Shown here one piece after another: positions 8,382 to 17,261 of a DNA stretch of 64,000 nucleotides. The notes under the pieces are model-generated. The model had not been told where the DNA came from, did no database searches, and saw only the letters and a program-made list of their open reading frames with translations. The stretch comes from Marinobacter arenosus (lineage in GTDB: Bacteria; Pseudomonadota; Gammaproteobacteria; Pseudomonadales; Oleiphilaceae). Both the position numbers and the translations under genes were made by a program. Where the stretch lies: the NCBI RefSeq assembly GCF_019264345.1, contig NZ_JAHVAO010000001.1, positions 2,542,001-2,606,000 on the forward strand, written 5' to 3'. Each line of letters begins with the position of its first letter. The stretch's first letter is position 1.

Positions 8382-9502
8382 ACCATCGCCTGGAGGATCC
8401 GGCCTTGAATCAGCAGGTTTCCGAGTCGTCTCCCCACGCCCGTCGCATGGCGAACTGGGCCCTGTTTGCCGCGTGCCTGGCCGTGGTGGTCATCATGCTG
8501 GGCGCCTGGACCCGGCTGGTCCACGCTGGCCTCGGCTGCCCCGACTGGCCCGGCTGCTATGGCTTTCTGACCGTGCCCCAGAGTGAGTCCAGCATTGCCA
8601 TCGCCAATGCCCGCTTTCCGGATACTCCGGTGGATGTGGAAAAAGGCTGGCCGGAAATGATTCATCGTTATGCCGCCGGTACCCTCGGTCTGGTCGTGTT
8701 CGGGCTGGCGGCCTACGCGGTTCGCGTTCGCAAAATCGGCGTCCCGGTGAAACTGCCCCTGTTCATCGCCGGTTTCATCATCCTCCAGGGCGCGTTCGGG
8801 ATGTGGACCGTCACCCTCAAGCTCTGGCCCCAGGTCGTCGCGATGCACCTGCTGGGCGGCTTCACCACCCTGACGCTACTGACCTTGCTCACGCTCCGGC
8901 TTCGGGGTCGGATTGGCCGTAGGCCGGCCGGCGGTAACGGCTCCGAGGCGGCGGCATTTCGGCCCTGGCTCTACGGGGGCTTGCTGCTGATCGTGATGCA
9001 GATTGCACTCGGCGCCTGGACCGCTGCGAACTACGCGGCGGTGGCCTGCACCGACTTGCCCACCTGTCAGGGGCAATGGTGGCCGGAGGGCATGGATTTC
9101 CAGCACGGTTTTGATGTCACCCAGCACGTGGGCCCCAATTACCTGGGCGGTCAGCTGACCGCCGATGGCCGGGTCGCGATCCACGTCACCCACCGGCTTG
9201 GGGCCATGATCGTATTGGGGTATTTCGTCATTCTGCTGTCGCTGATGTGGCGCCGCCGGCAGTCGTCGGGCCTGACCGGCCCCATCGGACTGGTGGCGGT
9301 GGTACTCACCGCCCAGATCGCCCTGGGGCTGGCCAACGTGCTGCTGCACATTCCCCTGGGGATTGCCGTGGCCCACAACGCCATGGGCGCGGGACTGTTG
9401 CTGTCCGTGGTCTACCTAATCTGGCGGCACCATCGATTACCACAGACGCACAGCGCAACTGCAACACACACAACAACAATGAACCGAGAGGTAACGGCAT
9501 GA
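8378..9502 (+). CDS. ctaA: Heme A synthase (COX15/CtaA)
   Basis: Oxidises the C8 methyl of heme O to the formyl of heme A, needed for a-type oxidases. 374 aa with about eight helices in two four-helix halves. Family features include MLGAWTRLVHAGLGCPDWPG early, the EMIHRYAAGTLG histidine segment, and HVTHRLGAMIVLG plus VAHNAMGAGLLL in the second half. The ATG overlaps the previous stop (ATGA, 4 bases) and its own TGA overlaps the ctaB ATG by 4 bases, so the three genes are translationally linked. Confidence 0.95.
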   Translation: MNHRLEDPALNQQVSESSPHARRMANWALFAACLAVVVIMLGAWTRLVHAGLGCPDWPGCYGFLTVPQSESSIAIANARFPDTPVDVEKGWPEMIHRYAAGTLGLVVFGLAAYAVRVRKIGVPVKLPLFIAGFIILQGAFGMWTVTLKLWPQVVAMHLLGGFTTLTLLTLLTLRLRGRIGRRPAGGNGSEAAAFRPWLYGGLLLIVMQIALGAWTAANYAAVACTDLPTCQGQWWPEGMDFQHGFDVTQHVGPNYLGGQLTADGRVAIHVTHRLGAMIVLGYFVILLSLMWRRRQSSGLTGPIGLVAVVLTAQIALGLANVLLHIPLGIAVAHNAMGAGLLLSVVYLIWRHHRLPQTHSATATHTTTMNREVTA

Positions 9503-10419
9503 GTGAGCGAGTGGAAACATTGCCGGTCCAGACCACTGAAAGCCCATCCAGCACATCCATTTCCTGGCGGGATTTCCTGGAGCTGACCAAGCCCCGGGTG
9601 GTTGCGCTGATGATCCTGACCTCGGTGATTGGCATGTTGCTGGCCGCACCGGGCGTTCCGGGCTGGGAGGTGCTGTTGTACGGCAATCTCGGCATCGCGC
9701 TGCTGGCCGGAGCGGCCGCGGTGGTCAACCATGTGGTCGACCAGAAAATCGATACCGTCATGGCACGGACCCGCAAGCGACCCGTGGCCACTGGCAAGAT
9801 CGCCCCGCTGGATGCCCTGCTGTTTGCCACCATCCTCGCCTGCGTCGGTATGGCCGTGCTGATGTGGCAGGTCAACGAATTGACGGCCTGGCTGACCCTG
9901 GCCTCGCTGGTGGGCTACGCCGGTGTCTATACCCTGTTTCTCAAACGCGCGACGCCGCAGAACATCACCATTGGCGGCTTGGCCGGTGCCATGCCGCCCC
10001 TGCTCGGTTGGACCGCCGTCACCGGACAGGTTGAGGGTCACGCCCTGTTGCTGGTGTTGATTATCTTTGCCTGGACGCCGCCGCATTTCTGGGCGCTGGC
10101 GATCCATCGCAAGGAAGAGTACGCCAAGGCGGGCATTCCCATGCTGCCGGTCACCCATGGCAACAAATACACCGAGCTGCACATCCTTCTGTATACGTTC
10201 ATGTTGCTGGCGGTCAGCCTGTTGCCGTTCGTTACCGGCATGTCCGGCGGCATTTACCTGATTGGCGCCCTGGCCCTCGGCCTGCGTTTCCTGCAATACG
10301 CGGTTCGCTTGCTCAAGGGCGACGACCGTCGGGTGGCGCTGAATACCTTCAAGTACTCCATCACCTATCTGATGGCGCTGTTTGTGGTATTGCTGGTGGA
10401 TCATTTTGTATTCTTCTGA
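9499..10419 (+). CDS. ctaB: Protoheme IX farnesyltransferase (heme O synthase)
   Basis: Transfers a farnesyl group to protoheme, making heme O for ctaA. 306 aa, UbiA-type prenyltransferase with nine helices. Aspartate-rich motifs are visible: NHVVDQKIDTVMARTRKRP, containing the DxxxD-type site and the heme synthase TRKRP signature, and HRKEEYAKAGIPMLPV. The ATG at 9499 follows CGAGAGGTAACGGC and sits in an ATGA overlap with ctaA. The frame remains open upstream to 9247, but that stretch lies inside ctaA. Confidence 0.96.
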   Translation: MSERVETLPVQTTESPSSTSISWRDFLELTKPRVVALMILTSVIGMLLAAPGVPGWEVLLYGNLGIALLAGAAAVVNHVVDQKIDTVMARTRKRPVATGKIAPLDALLFATILACVGMAVLMWQVNELTAWLTLASLVGYAGVYTLFLKRATPQNITIGGLAGAMPPLLGWTAVTGQVEGHALLLVLIIFAWTPPHFWALAIHRKEEYAKAGIPMLPVTHGNKYTELHILLYTFMLLAVSLLPFVTGMSGGIYLIGALALGLRFLQYAVRLLKGDDRRVALNTFKYSITYLMALFVVLLVDHFVFF

Positions 10420-10460
10420 CGTAGACTCAGTGTTTTTATGACCATGGTGCCAGACCCTTG

Positions 10461-11126
10461 ATGAACCGCTCGATTCGCCTGACCCTGTTTTCGTTGTTGC
10501 TGGTAGTGCTTTTGGTATTCGGGCTGGTCATCGGGCGCCAGGTCTATCTGGTCGGTGACCAGGAGCCCGAGCCGGCACCGGAGCTGGCGGAGCTGAATAC
10601 CTATGTCTATGACCAGCCGCGGGAACTGGTTGCGTTCACCCTGACCAATGAGAAAGGCGAGACGGTAACCCGGGAAAGCCTCAGAGGCCGGTGGACCTTC
10701 GCGTTTGTCGGCTACACCAATTGCCCGGACATCTGCCCGGCGGCCATGGCGAACCTTCGCCGTACCGACCAGCTGCTTTCGAACGAACTGCCACAACCGG
10801 ATTACCTGCTGGTCAGCGCCGATCCGGAACATGACACCCCGGACAAACTCAAGGCGTACACGGGGTTCTTCGGCGAACACTTCCATGGCCTGACCGGTGA
10901 TCTGGATACCCTGCGGGCGCTGGCAAAAAGCCTGAATGCGGTGTTTGTCCATCGGGAGGTCGACGGCGAACTGCTGGTGGACCACAGTGGTCACTTCGCG
11001 CTGCTGAATCCGGACGGCAAGCTGGCCGCTGTGATCCAGCCTCCCCATGATCCCGAATCCCTCGCGGAGGCGTTCGAACGGATTTACGAATGGGCCCGGG
11101 ACAATCGGCTGAAGGCCAGTTCCTGA
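10461..11126 (+). CDS. SCO1/SenC family copper chaperone
   Basis: Membrane-anchored thioredoxin-fold protein that metallates the CuA site of CoxB. About 221 aa: an N-terminal helix (LTLFSLLLVVLLVFGLVIG), then the Sco domain with copper motif NCPDICP (C88 and C92) and conserved His175 in DHSGHF. The ATG at 10461 is used; an in-frame TTG lies one codon upstream. It is 41 bases after ctaB and is the last recognisable member of the oxidase cluster. Confidence 0.93.
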   Translation: MNRSIRLTLFSLLLVVLLVFGLVIGRQVYLVGDQEPEPAPELAELNTYVYDQPRELVAFTLTNEKGETVTRESLRGRWTFAFVGYTNCPDICPAAMANLRRTDQLLSNELPQPDYLLVSADPEHDTPDKLKAYTGFFGEHFHGLTGDLDTLRALAKSLNAVFVHREVDGELLVDHSGHFALLNPDGKLAAVIQPPHDPESLAEAFERIYEWARDNRLKASS

Positions 11127-11151
11127 CGCGTCGGCATGAGCGCTACGGCCA

Positions 11152-11183
11152 AGGTCACACTGACAGGCACCCCGTTGTGACCT
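11152..11183. promoter_or_regulatory. Inverted repeat between sco and an MFS gene
   Basis: AGGTCACA and TGTGACCT are perfect 8-bp arms separated by 16 bases, ending 34 bases before the MFS start. There is no T-run, so it is not a typical terminator. It could be an operator for the downstream transporter. This is a sequence observation; the binding protein is unknown. Confidence 0.4.
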
Positions 11184-11217
11184 AGACTCTCCGGCTGGAA
11201 AACCACGAGCCGAGCCC

Positions 11218-12432
11218 ATGCCGTCGAATCCCCAAAGCTGTACCACGCCTCGCCAATTGTTCACCGTGCTTGCGGCCGGAGCGATCGTGCTGCTGGTTGT
11301 CCACGGGCTGGGCCGATTTATCTACACGCCTTTGCTGCCCTATCTGGTGGAGGACGGCCAGTTCAGTGCCGGCGACGGCGCTGCCGTGGCCACCTGGAAC
11401 TACCTCGGCTACCTGATGGGCGCCCTGCTGGCCATCCGGTGGTACCGCATCGACCAGATCCGCACCCTGCTCCCTGTCTCCCTTGCGGTCCATGTGCTCA
11501 CCACCCTGCTGGTCACCCAGACCGACAACCTGACCCTCATCTCGGCCAGTCGCTGGTTCAACGGCGTCGCCAACGGCATGGTGTTCGTGCACGCCCCGGC
11601 CCTGATCCTGGAATGGCTGGTGCTTCGCAACCGCGCCTCCATGAGCGGCCTGGTGTACATCGGGGTCGGGCTCGGCCTGCTGGTTTCCAGTGGCCTGGTG
11701 ACCGGCAGTTCCGAGTTGCTGGCCGGTGCCCAGCGCTGGTGGCCAGCGGCGGTGCTGTCCATTCCGCTGGCCTGGTGGGGAGCTGCCCGGTTAATGCAAC
11801 TGGACCTTCCGGTGCGTCCACAGAACCACCCCGGTCACGCCGCAGACACCACTCCGCTGCTCGACCGGGCCAGCATCCCACTGTTCCTGTCCTACGCCGG
11901 TGCGGGCCTGGGCTATATCCTGCCAATGACCTTCCTGCCCCTGCTGGCCACCCTTGAGCTGCCCGCGAATCACTGGATGCTTGATGGCACCTGGCTGATC
12001 GTGGCCCTGTGCACCATTCCCGCGCCCTGGATCTGGAACAAACTGGGGGCGAAACTCGGCGATCTGCCGGCATTGAAGCTCAATTTCCTGATTCAACTCC
12101 TTGGTGTACTGGCGGCCGTGCTGTGGCCGGGCGCCATTGGCCTGGTACTGTGCGCGGCCCTGGTGGGCAGTACCTTCCTGGGCACCGTGTTGTTGACCCA
12201 GCGCATTGGCCGGGCGCTGCATCCACACCAGGGCCCCCGGTTGTCGGCTGCCATGGTGGCACTCTACGGCTTCACACAGATGGTTGGGCCGTGGTTGACG
12301 AAACAGTGGCTGGATATGGGCGGGACTCTGGGGTCGGCGTTCGGGATTGGGGTGGCAGCGTTGGGGTTTGGGTTGGTGTTTGTGTTTTTTGTGCCTCTGG
12401 CTGGGGATTGGCATGGTCGGTCGTCTTTGTAG
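11218..12432 (+). CDS. YbfB/YjiJ family MFS transporter
   Basis: Twelve-helix permease of 404 aa. The opening GAIVLLVVHGLGRFIYTPLLPYL (GxGRFxYTPLLP) is the hallmark of the YbfB/YjiJ (MFS_4) group, whose substrates are mostly unknown. There is no signal peptide. The ATG at 11218 lies 91 bases after sco, with a perfect inverted repeat in between. The last 60 codons are markedly G- and T-rich, and the gene runs into a hairpin element 24 bases after its stop. Confidence 0.85.
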   Translation: MPSNPQSCTTPRQLFTVLAAGAIVLLVVHGLGRFIYTPLLPYLVEDGQFSAGDGAAVATWNYLGYLMGALLAIRWYRIDQIRTLLPVSLAVHVLTTLLVTQTDNLTLISASRWFNGVANGMVFVHAPALILEWLVLRNRASMSGLVYIGVGLGLLVSSGLVTGSSELLAGAQRWWPAAVLSIPLAWWGAARLMQLDLPVRPQNHPGHAADTTPLLDRASIPLFLSYAGAGLGYILPMTFLPLLATLELPANHWMLDGTWLIVALCTIPAPWIWNKLGAKLGDLPALKLNFLIQLLGVLAAVLWPGAIGLVLCAALVGSTFLGTVLLTQRIGRALHPHQGPRLSAAMVALYGFTQMVGPWLTKQWLDMGGTLGSAFGIGVAALGFGLVFVFFVPLAGDWHGRSSL

Positions 12433-12456
12433 GACTTGTGGTTTGGCGGGATTGAT

Positions 12457-12545
12457 CGGGGTGGTGGGGTATTTTTTTCCTTGGAAATGGAACTCGCTGC
12501 GCTCAGACATCCATTTCTGGCGGAAAAAAATACCCCACCACCCCG
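12457..12545. repeat. Hairpin element, copy 1 (conserved core, forward)
   Basis: Two perfect 24-bp complementary arms (12457-12480 and 12522-12545) enclose a 41-base centre. The centre has a 7-bp inner stem (GAAATGG/CCATTTC) around the core GAACTCGCTGCGCTCAGACA (12490-12509). The same centre, 40 of 41 bases, recurs at 18508-18548 with different arms that still pair. The intact pairing suggests selection for a folded RNA or single-stranded DNA. No coding function is supported. Confidence 0.85.
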
Positions 12546-12730
12546 CTCTAGCTGACAACACCGATATCGCTAAAGATGAAAGATTAATAAAGAGGTTGGT
12601 TACTGGAGGCAGAGAGTTCGAAGGTAAGAGCCCGGTTATCGGAGTGTTATCTGGCGTGGTTTGAAAGTCTCGTATCGACTTAACCTAGGTTCGATCGTGG
12701 TAATCTGTAACGACAACTGGAGTTCCCTGA
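12546..12730. other. Gene-free AT-richer stretch between two hairpin elements
   Basis: About 185 bases of lower GC than the flanks, lying between oppositely oriented copies of the hairpin core. It contains no reading frame with a ribosome binding site or family signature. A short frame through RLVTGGREFEGKSPVIG has no supporting start. I see no tRNA or promoter strong enough to call. Confidence 0.4.
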
Positions 12731-12823
12731 GGGTATGGGGGTAATTTGAATTTCTGAACGGACAAAGGTGTCTGAGCGCAGCGAGTTCTTTTCCGATCAG
12801 AAATTCAAATTATTCCCGTGCCC
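12731..12823. repeat. Hairpin element, copy 3 (core in reverse)
   Basis: Arms of 27 bases (12731-12757 and 12797-12823) pair throughout when G-U pairs are allowed. They enclose a shorter inner stem and TGTCTGAGCGCAGCGAGTTC at 12769-12788, the exact reverse complement of the core in the copies at 12.5 and 18.5 kb. It ends 37 bases before hrpB. The arms are AT-rich here (AATTTGAATTTCTGA), unlike those of the other copies. Confidence 0.75.
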
Positions 12824-12860
12824 CTCCCCCAAACCCAGCAGTCCTGAACCAAGCTGAAAA

Positions 12861-15347
12861 ATGCTCCCAATAGACGCCATACTCCCAGAGCTAAAACAAA
12901 CCCTGGAACACGCCACCACGGCGCTGCTGCAGGCACCGCCCGGTGCCGGTAAGACGACCCGCGTGCCACTGGCCTTGCTGGATGCGCCCTGGCGGGCCGA
13001 GCGCAAGATCCTGATGCTGGAGCCGAGGCGGCTGGCGGCCCGGTCGGCGGCGCGGTTCATGGCAAAGCAGCTGGGGGAGAAGCCGGGACAGACTGTGGGT
13101 TACCGGACACGCCTTGATACCCGAGTGTCCGAGGCCACGCGCATTGAGGTGGTGACCGAGGGCATTCTGACCCGTCTGATCCAGGCCGATCCCATGCTTG
13201 AGGACTACGCCGCGGTGCTGTTCGATGAATTCCACGAGCGGTCCCTGCAGGCGGATGTCGGGCTGGCACTGGTGCGGGAATCCCAGCAGGCGTTGCGGGA
13301 GGATCTCAGGGTGCTGGTGATGTCGGCGACCCTCGATACCGCGCCCATTGCTCGGGTCTTGGGCGACGTGCCTGTGATCCGCAGCGAAGGCCGGGCGTTT
13401 CCCGTGGAGGTCATGTATCGACCGGATTCGGCTCGGGGCCGGCCGTCCCGGATCGTGGATCGGGTCGTTGCCGTGGTCCACGAGGCGCTTCGGGACCAGT
13501 CCGGCTCGGTGCTGGTGTTTTTGCCCGGGGCGGGAGAAATCCGCAGGACCGAACAGCGTTTGCAGGGTCAACTGGCGGGCCATATTCGGGTGGCGCCGCT
13601 GTACGGCAACCTGAAATCGGACGAACAGGACCGGGCGATCACGCCGGCGCCGGAAGGCGAGCGCAAGGTGGTGCTGGCCACGGCGATTGCCGAAACCAGT
13701 CTGACCATCGAGGGCGTCCGGGTGGTGATCGACAGCGGCCAGCAGCGACGGGCGGTGTTTGATCCCAATAGCGGGATGACACGACTGAAGACGGGGCGGG
13801 TCTCCAAGGCTTCGGCGGAGCAGCGCAAAGGCCGGGCCGGGCGGGTCGAGCCCGGGGTCTGTTACCGGCTTTGGAGCGAGTCCGAGCAATTCGGGCTGGC
13901 AGACTTTACACCGCCGGAAATCCGCGAGGCGGATCTGGCACCCCTGGTGCTCGAACTGGCGCAGTGGGGGGCCCGAACGCCGGACCAGTTGGCCTGGATC
14001 GACCCGCCACCGGAGGCCCATTGGCACCAGGCCGTTGCACTGCTGCAATGGCTGGACATGCTGGATGTGGATGGCGCCATCACCGAACACGGCAAGGCGG
14101 CGCGGGAGCTGGGTGTGCATCCGCGTCTGGCCCACCTGGTTCTGCGAGGCCGAGCACTGGGGTTGCCGGGGCTTGCGGCGGACCTGGCCGCCCTGCTCGG
14201 TGACCGGGATCTGATGGGGCCGGGGGCCGGTGCCGACCTGCACGAGCGCGTTCGGGTGCTCCACGGCGAAAGGGGCCATCGAAATCTGGATCCGTCGCGT
14301 CTGACCGCCATCCGCCAGGCCGCCAAACGACTCCGGAACGGAGCAGTCAGTGAAGGCCCGGTGCCGACCGAGTTCGAGGTCGGCCGGCTGTTGGCCCAGG
14401 CCTACCCGGATCGCATCGGACGGCGCCGGTCAGGGCAGGCACCCCGGTATCAGCTCAGCAACGGCAAGGGGGCGACCTTGCGAGAGGACGACGCCCTGGC
14501 CCGGCACGACTGGCTGGTGGCTGCCGACCTGGATGGCGAATCCCGTGAAGCGACGATCTATCTGGCATCGCCGGTCGAGGTTCGGGATCTGGAGCAGGAT
14601 CTGGCCACCCACATCGAGGAACGCGAGGAAGCGACCTGGGACGACCGGCGGGGCACTGTGATTGCCAGGCGGGTCCGGAAGCTTGGGGAGTTGGTGTTGG
14701 CTGAGACGGCGCTGCCCCATCCCGACCCGGCGCTGATTCAGCAAGGCTTGCTGGACGCGGTCCGGACCAAGGGCCTCGACAGCCTGCCCTGGACCGAGGC
14801 AGCACGTCAGTGGCAGGCCCGGGTGAATCTGCTGGCCCGGGTGTTTCCCGGAGACTGGCCGGACGTCAGTGACGATGCGCTGCTGGCCAGCCTCGACACC
14901 TGGCTGGCGCCGTTTCTGGTGGGCATGCAGCGCTGGGCGGATCTGCGGCGCCTGGAGCTGGTGCCGACGCTGCAAAGCCTGTTGAACTACCCGGAACAGC
15001 AACGCCTGGACGAGCTGGCGCCGACGTCGTTGACGATACCGACCGGTCAGAAGGTTTCACTGGATTACACCGCCGACAATGGGCCGGTCCTGGCCGCGAA
15101 GCTGCAGGCCATGTTCGGTTGGACCGAAACCCCCAGAGTGGCCGGAGGCCGGTTACCCGTGGTGATTCACCTGCTTTCCCCGGCGCAGCGGCCGCTGGCG
15201 GTCACGGCGGATCTGGCCAGTTTCTGGGGCAATGCCTACCCGGAAGTCCGCAAGGATATGCGCGGGCGCTATCCCAAGCACCCCTGGCCCGAGGACCCCT
15301 TCACCGCCGAAGCGCAGCAGGGCACAAAGAAACGCCCAGCTCGCTGA
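12861..15347 (+). CDS. hrpB: ATP-dependent helicase HrpB
   Basis: DEAH-type RNA helicase of 828 aa. Motifs in order: Walker A PPGAGKTT near residue 29, DEFHERS (motif II) near 122, SATLD (motif III), ATAIAETSLTIEG, and QRKGRAGR (motif VI). Then come the helicase-associated domain and the HrpB-specific C-terminal domain ending in YPEVRKDMRGRYPKHPWPEDP. Cellular role is poorly known; the family is non-essential in Escherichia coli. The ATG at 12861 follows a hairpin element. Its last 47 bases overlap the end of the convergent eIF2B-like gene. Confidence 0.95.
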   Translation: MLPIDAILPELKQTLEHATTALLQAPPGAGKTTRVPLALLDAPWRAERKILMLEPRRLAARSAARFMAKQLGEKPGQTVGYRTRLDTRVSEATRIEVVTEGILTRLIQADPMLEDYAAVLFDEFHERSLQADVGLALVRESQQALREDLRVLVMSATLDTAPIARVLGDVPVIRSEGRAFPVEVMYRPDSARGRPSRIVDRVVAVVHEALRDQSGSVLVFLPGAGEIRRTEQRLQGQLAGHIRVAPLYGNLKSDEQDRAITPAPEGERKVVLATAIAETSLTIEGVRVVIDSGQQRRAVFDPNSGMTRLKTGRVSKASAEQRKGRAGRVEPGVCYRLWSESEQFGLADFTPPEIREADLAPLVLELAQWGARTPDQLAWIDPPPEAHWHQAVALLQWLDMLDVDGAITEHGKAARELGVHPRLAHLVLRGRALGLPGLAADLAALLGDRDLMGPGAGADLHERVRVLHGERGHRNLDPSRLTAIRQAAKRLRNGAVSEGPVPTEFEVGRLLAQAYPDRIGRRRSGQAPRYQLSNGKGATLREDDALARHDWLVAADLDGESREATIYLASPVEVRDLEQDLATHIEEREEATWDDRRGTVIARRVRKLGELVLAETALPHPDPALIQQGLLDAVRTKGLDSLPWTEAARQWQARVNLLARVFPGDWPDVSDDALLASLDTWLAPFLVGMQRWADLRRLELVPTLQSLLNYPEQQRLDELAPTSLTIPTGQKVSLDYTADNGPVLAAKLQAMFGWTETPRVAGGRLPVVIHLLSPAQRPLAVTADLASFWGNAYPEVRKDMRGRYPKHPWPEDPFTAEAQQGTKKRPAR

Positions 15348-16146
15348 TCCGGCCGGTGATGAGCTGCTCGGGTACCGGCTCGAAATAGACGTTTCGGGGG
15401 GTTATCCATGGGCCTTCCGGGGCCTGCAGTTCATCGGCCGGGAGTTCCTCCAGGTGGACCGACTCCAGGGTGTCCGGACTGTCGCGGAAGGTATCGGCCA
15501 ACACCCAGAACGGGGTGTTGTGAACGTGAGCCGCCAGCGCCAGTAGATGGGTGCCACTCTTGTTGACAAAATGGCCGTCGGCCAGCCAGCTGTCGCAACC
15601 GGTCATCACCAGGTCGGCCTCCGCCACGAACAGTGCCATCTGGGCATCGGTAATGAGGGTGACGGGCACCTCAAGCTCATTCAGTGTCGCGGCCAGACGG
15701 TGGCCTTCGTGTCCGGGACTGCTCTGGGTGCAGATCACCGAAAACGGGACCTGCGCCTCCACCAGTTCCCGGAACAGCCGGATCAGCAGGGAGCTGGCGC
15801 TGTGGGTCATGATCACCGCGCCCTCGTCGATCTGGGCCAACGCGTTTTTGACGATCCGGTCCGCCGTTGCCTCGAGGTCCCGCCGTACCGACTCGACCTG
15901 CTTCCAGGGTTCGTCGTCACTGTTCAGGCGAGTCTCAATCCGTTCGATGGCGTTTCCGATCACCACCATGCTGGGGCGAGCCCGCCGGAGCTCGGTCAGC
16001 AACCCGCTCAGTGCCTTGGGGTCCGGATGGGCGGCACACAGATAGTCCGCGAGATCCTGCAGGGTTTGCAGCGCCAGTTGGGTGGCGCCGGATTGGCAAT
16101 CGTTCTTGAGCCGCGACAGCACTGGGTTGGTTGAATAATCGGGCAT
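15301..16146 (-). CDS. eIF-2B alpha/beta/delta-like family protein
   Basis: A 281-aa protein with the eIF2B/MtnA/ribose-1,5-bisphosphate isomerase fold. Recognisable elements are MTHSASSLL, the CTQSSPGHEG turn, and MTGCDSWLADGHFVNKSGT, which resembles the family D-x-x-x-x-DG-x-x-x-NKxGT active-site region. Bacterial members probably isomerise phosphorylated sugars rather than act in translation; the substrate here is unknown. It is convergent with hrpB and overlaps its last 47 bases. The ATG is at 16146. Confidence 0.8.
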   Translation of the reverse strand: MPDYSTNPVLSRLKNDCQSGATQLALQTLQDLADYLCAAHPDPKALSGLLTELRRARPSMVVIGNAIERIETRLNSDDEPWKQVESVRRDLEATADRIVKNALAQIDEGAVIMTHSASSLLIRLFRELVEAQVPFSVICTQSSPGHEGHRLAATLNELEVPVTLITDAQMALFVAEADLVMTGCDSWLADGHFVNKSGTHLLALAAHVHNTPFWVLADTFRDSPDTLESVHLEELPADELQAPEGPWITPRNVYFEPVPEQLITGRISELGVSLCPAALRR

Positions 16147-16291
16147 GGCAGTTCCATAGGTTCGTGCCGTTACCCATCAGACTAGCAGATGGCCGTCTGG
16201 TCAGAGCGCTGCAGATCGCCAAAAAATAACTTGCCAGCCGGCCAACTCCGAATAGAATTGCGCACAATTTTTAACCTGTCTGGGCGTGGTC

Positions 16292-17110
16292 ATGAATCTG
16301 GTTTCCTTCAACGTTTTTCGCACCCTTGGCTTGCCCGATATCACCGTCCTCAAGCCGGATGATTTTCTGCGCCACCGGGAACGGCTGCGGGACGCCGACT
16401 GGGTATTGTTCCCGGAATACTGGCAGCTGAACGCGCTGGTGCACGGCCTCAAGTGCCGGGTCTTCCCCAGCGTGGCCAGTTACCGGATCGGTCATGACAA
16501 GGTGGAGATGACCCGCGCGTTCCAGACCGTGGCCCCGGCCCACACTCCCTGGACCGTCATCGAGGCCAATGGCCCCCATGAGCGGGACCAGATCTGGAGC
16601 GCCATGCCCCACCCGTTTGTCGCCAAACTGCCCAAGGCCAGCATGGGGGAAGGGGTCTGGCTGATCGAGACGCGGGCGGACTGGAACCGCTATTGTGAGG
16701 TGACGGACGTGCTTTATGTCCAGGAGTACCTGCCCATCGACCGGGATGCCCGAGTCGTGGTGATTGGTGACCGGGTGCTGACAGCCTACTGGCGGACGCA
16801 GGCGGATCAGGGGTTCTACAACAACCTGGCGCGGGGCGGGGGGGTCGACAATAGCCCGGTGCCGCCGGTGGTGACCGATCTGGCCCTGAAGCTGGCCCGG
16901 GAGCTGGAGGTGGACCACGCCGGCTTCGACATCGCGCTGGTGGACGGCTACCCCTACGTTCTGGAGTTCAACCGCCTGTTTGGCAACCAGGGCCTTGGTC
17001 AGGGCAGCGAACTTCAGGACGCCATCCTGGAGTACCTGCGCCGGCAGAATGAGCCGGCCGGGCCAAACGATCCCACGGGCCCGGAAATCGCCTGGCCCGC
17101 GGCGGTCTGA
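16292..17110 (+). CDS. ATP-grasp domain protein, RimK-like
   Basis: About 272 aa. The central and C-terminal parts resemble the ATP-grasp fold: FVAKLPKASMGEGVWLI (phosphate-binding loop), VQEYLPIDRDARVVVIGDRV, and HAGFDIALVDGYPYVLEFNRLFGNQ, with the metal-binding E and N at the end. Such enzymes join a carboxylate to an amine or thiol; partners here are unknown. An in-frame GTG lies at 16286, but I use the ATG at 16292. It is divergent from the eIF2B-like gene and is followed by the ornithine decarboxylase leader. Confidence 0.8.
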   Translation: MNLVSFNVFRTLGLPDITVLKPDDFLRHRERLRDADWVLFPEYWQLNALVHGLKCRVFPSVASYRIGHDKVEMTRAFQTVAPAHTPWTVIEANGPHERDQIWSAMPHPFVAKLPKASMGEGVWLIETRADWNRYCEVTDVLYVQEYLPIDRDARVVVIGDRVLTAYWRTQADQGFYNNLARGGGVDNSPVPPVVTDLALKLARELEVDHAGFDIALVDGYPYVLEFNRLFGNQGLGQGSELQDAILEYLRRQNEPAGPNDPTGPEIAWPAAV

Positions 17111-17159
17111 ACACCGGCCAACGGCCGCGTAGCGACGACTCGGAGCGGTTTTACGGCAT

Positions 17160-17192
17160 CCCGGCGTATGAGTAAATCTGCTCATATCCGGG
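17160..17192 (+). promoter_or_regulatory. Leader hairpin 1 upstream of ornithine decarboxylase
   Basis: CCCGG plus TATGAG pair with CTCATA plus CCGGG, separated by a small bulge and an 8-base loop. The ATG of a 14-codon reading frame lies inside the 5' arm. Together with the intrinsic terminator 35 bases downstream, this looks like a two-state leader. Folding is read by eye. Confidence 0.45.
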
Positions 17193-17212
17193 TCCTGAAA
17201 AAAGCCCGATGA
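17168..17212 (+). CDS. Possible 14-residue leader peptide
   Basis: The frame reads MSKSAHIRVLKKAR and then TGA. It is basic and ends in Ala-Arg-stop, as does the SpeFL ornithine-sensing arrest peptide of enterobacteria; it also shares an HIR triplet with it. It lies 84 bases before the ornithine decarboxylase start and directly before a terminator. There is no good ribosome binding site (the nearest GGAG is over 20 bases upstream), and a frame this short can occur by chance. Confidence 0.3.
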   Translation: MSKSAHIRVLKKAR

Positions 17213-17226
17213 TCGCGCCAATTCCC

Positions 17227-17261
17227 GGGGGGCTGCAGCCAGGCTGTAGCGCCCCTTTTTT
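17227..17261 (+). terminator. Intrinsic terminator in front of ornithine decarboxylase
   Basis: GGGG, a mismatch and GCTGCAGCC pair with GGCTGTAGC, a mismatch and CCCC, followed by six T. It lies between the ATP-grasp stop (17110) and the decarboxylase start (17296). It may end the upstream transcript or act as an attenuator for the downstream gene. Confidence 0.75.

Noticed and set aside
12347..12664. Reading frame through the hairpin element after the YbfB-type gene
   Set aside because: The frame gets its length from the G/T-rich gene end and the repeat itself; no start signal or family.
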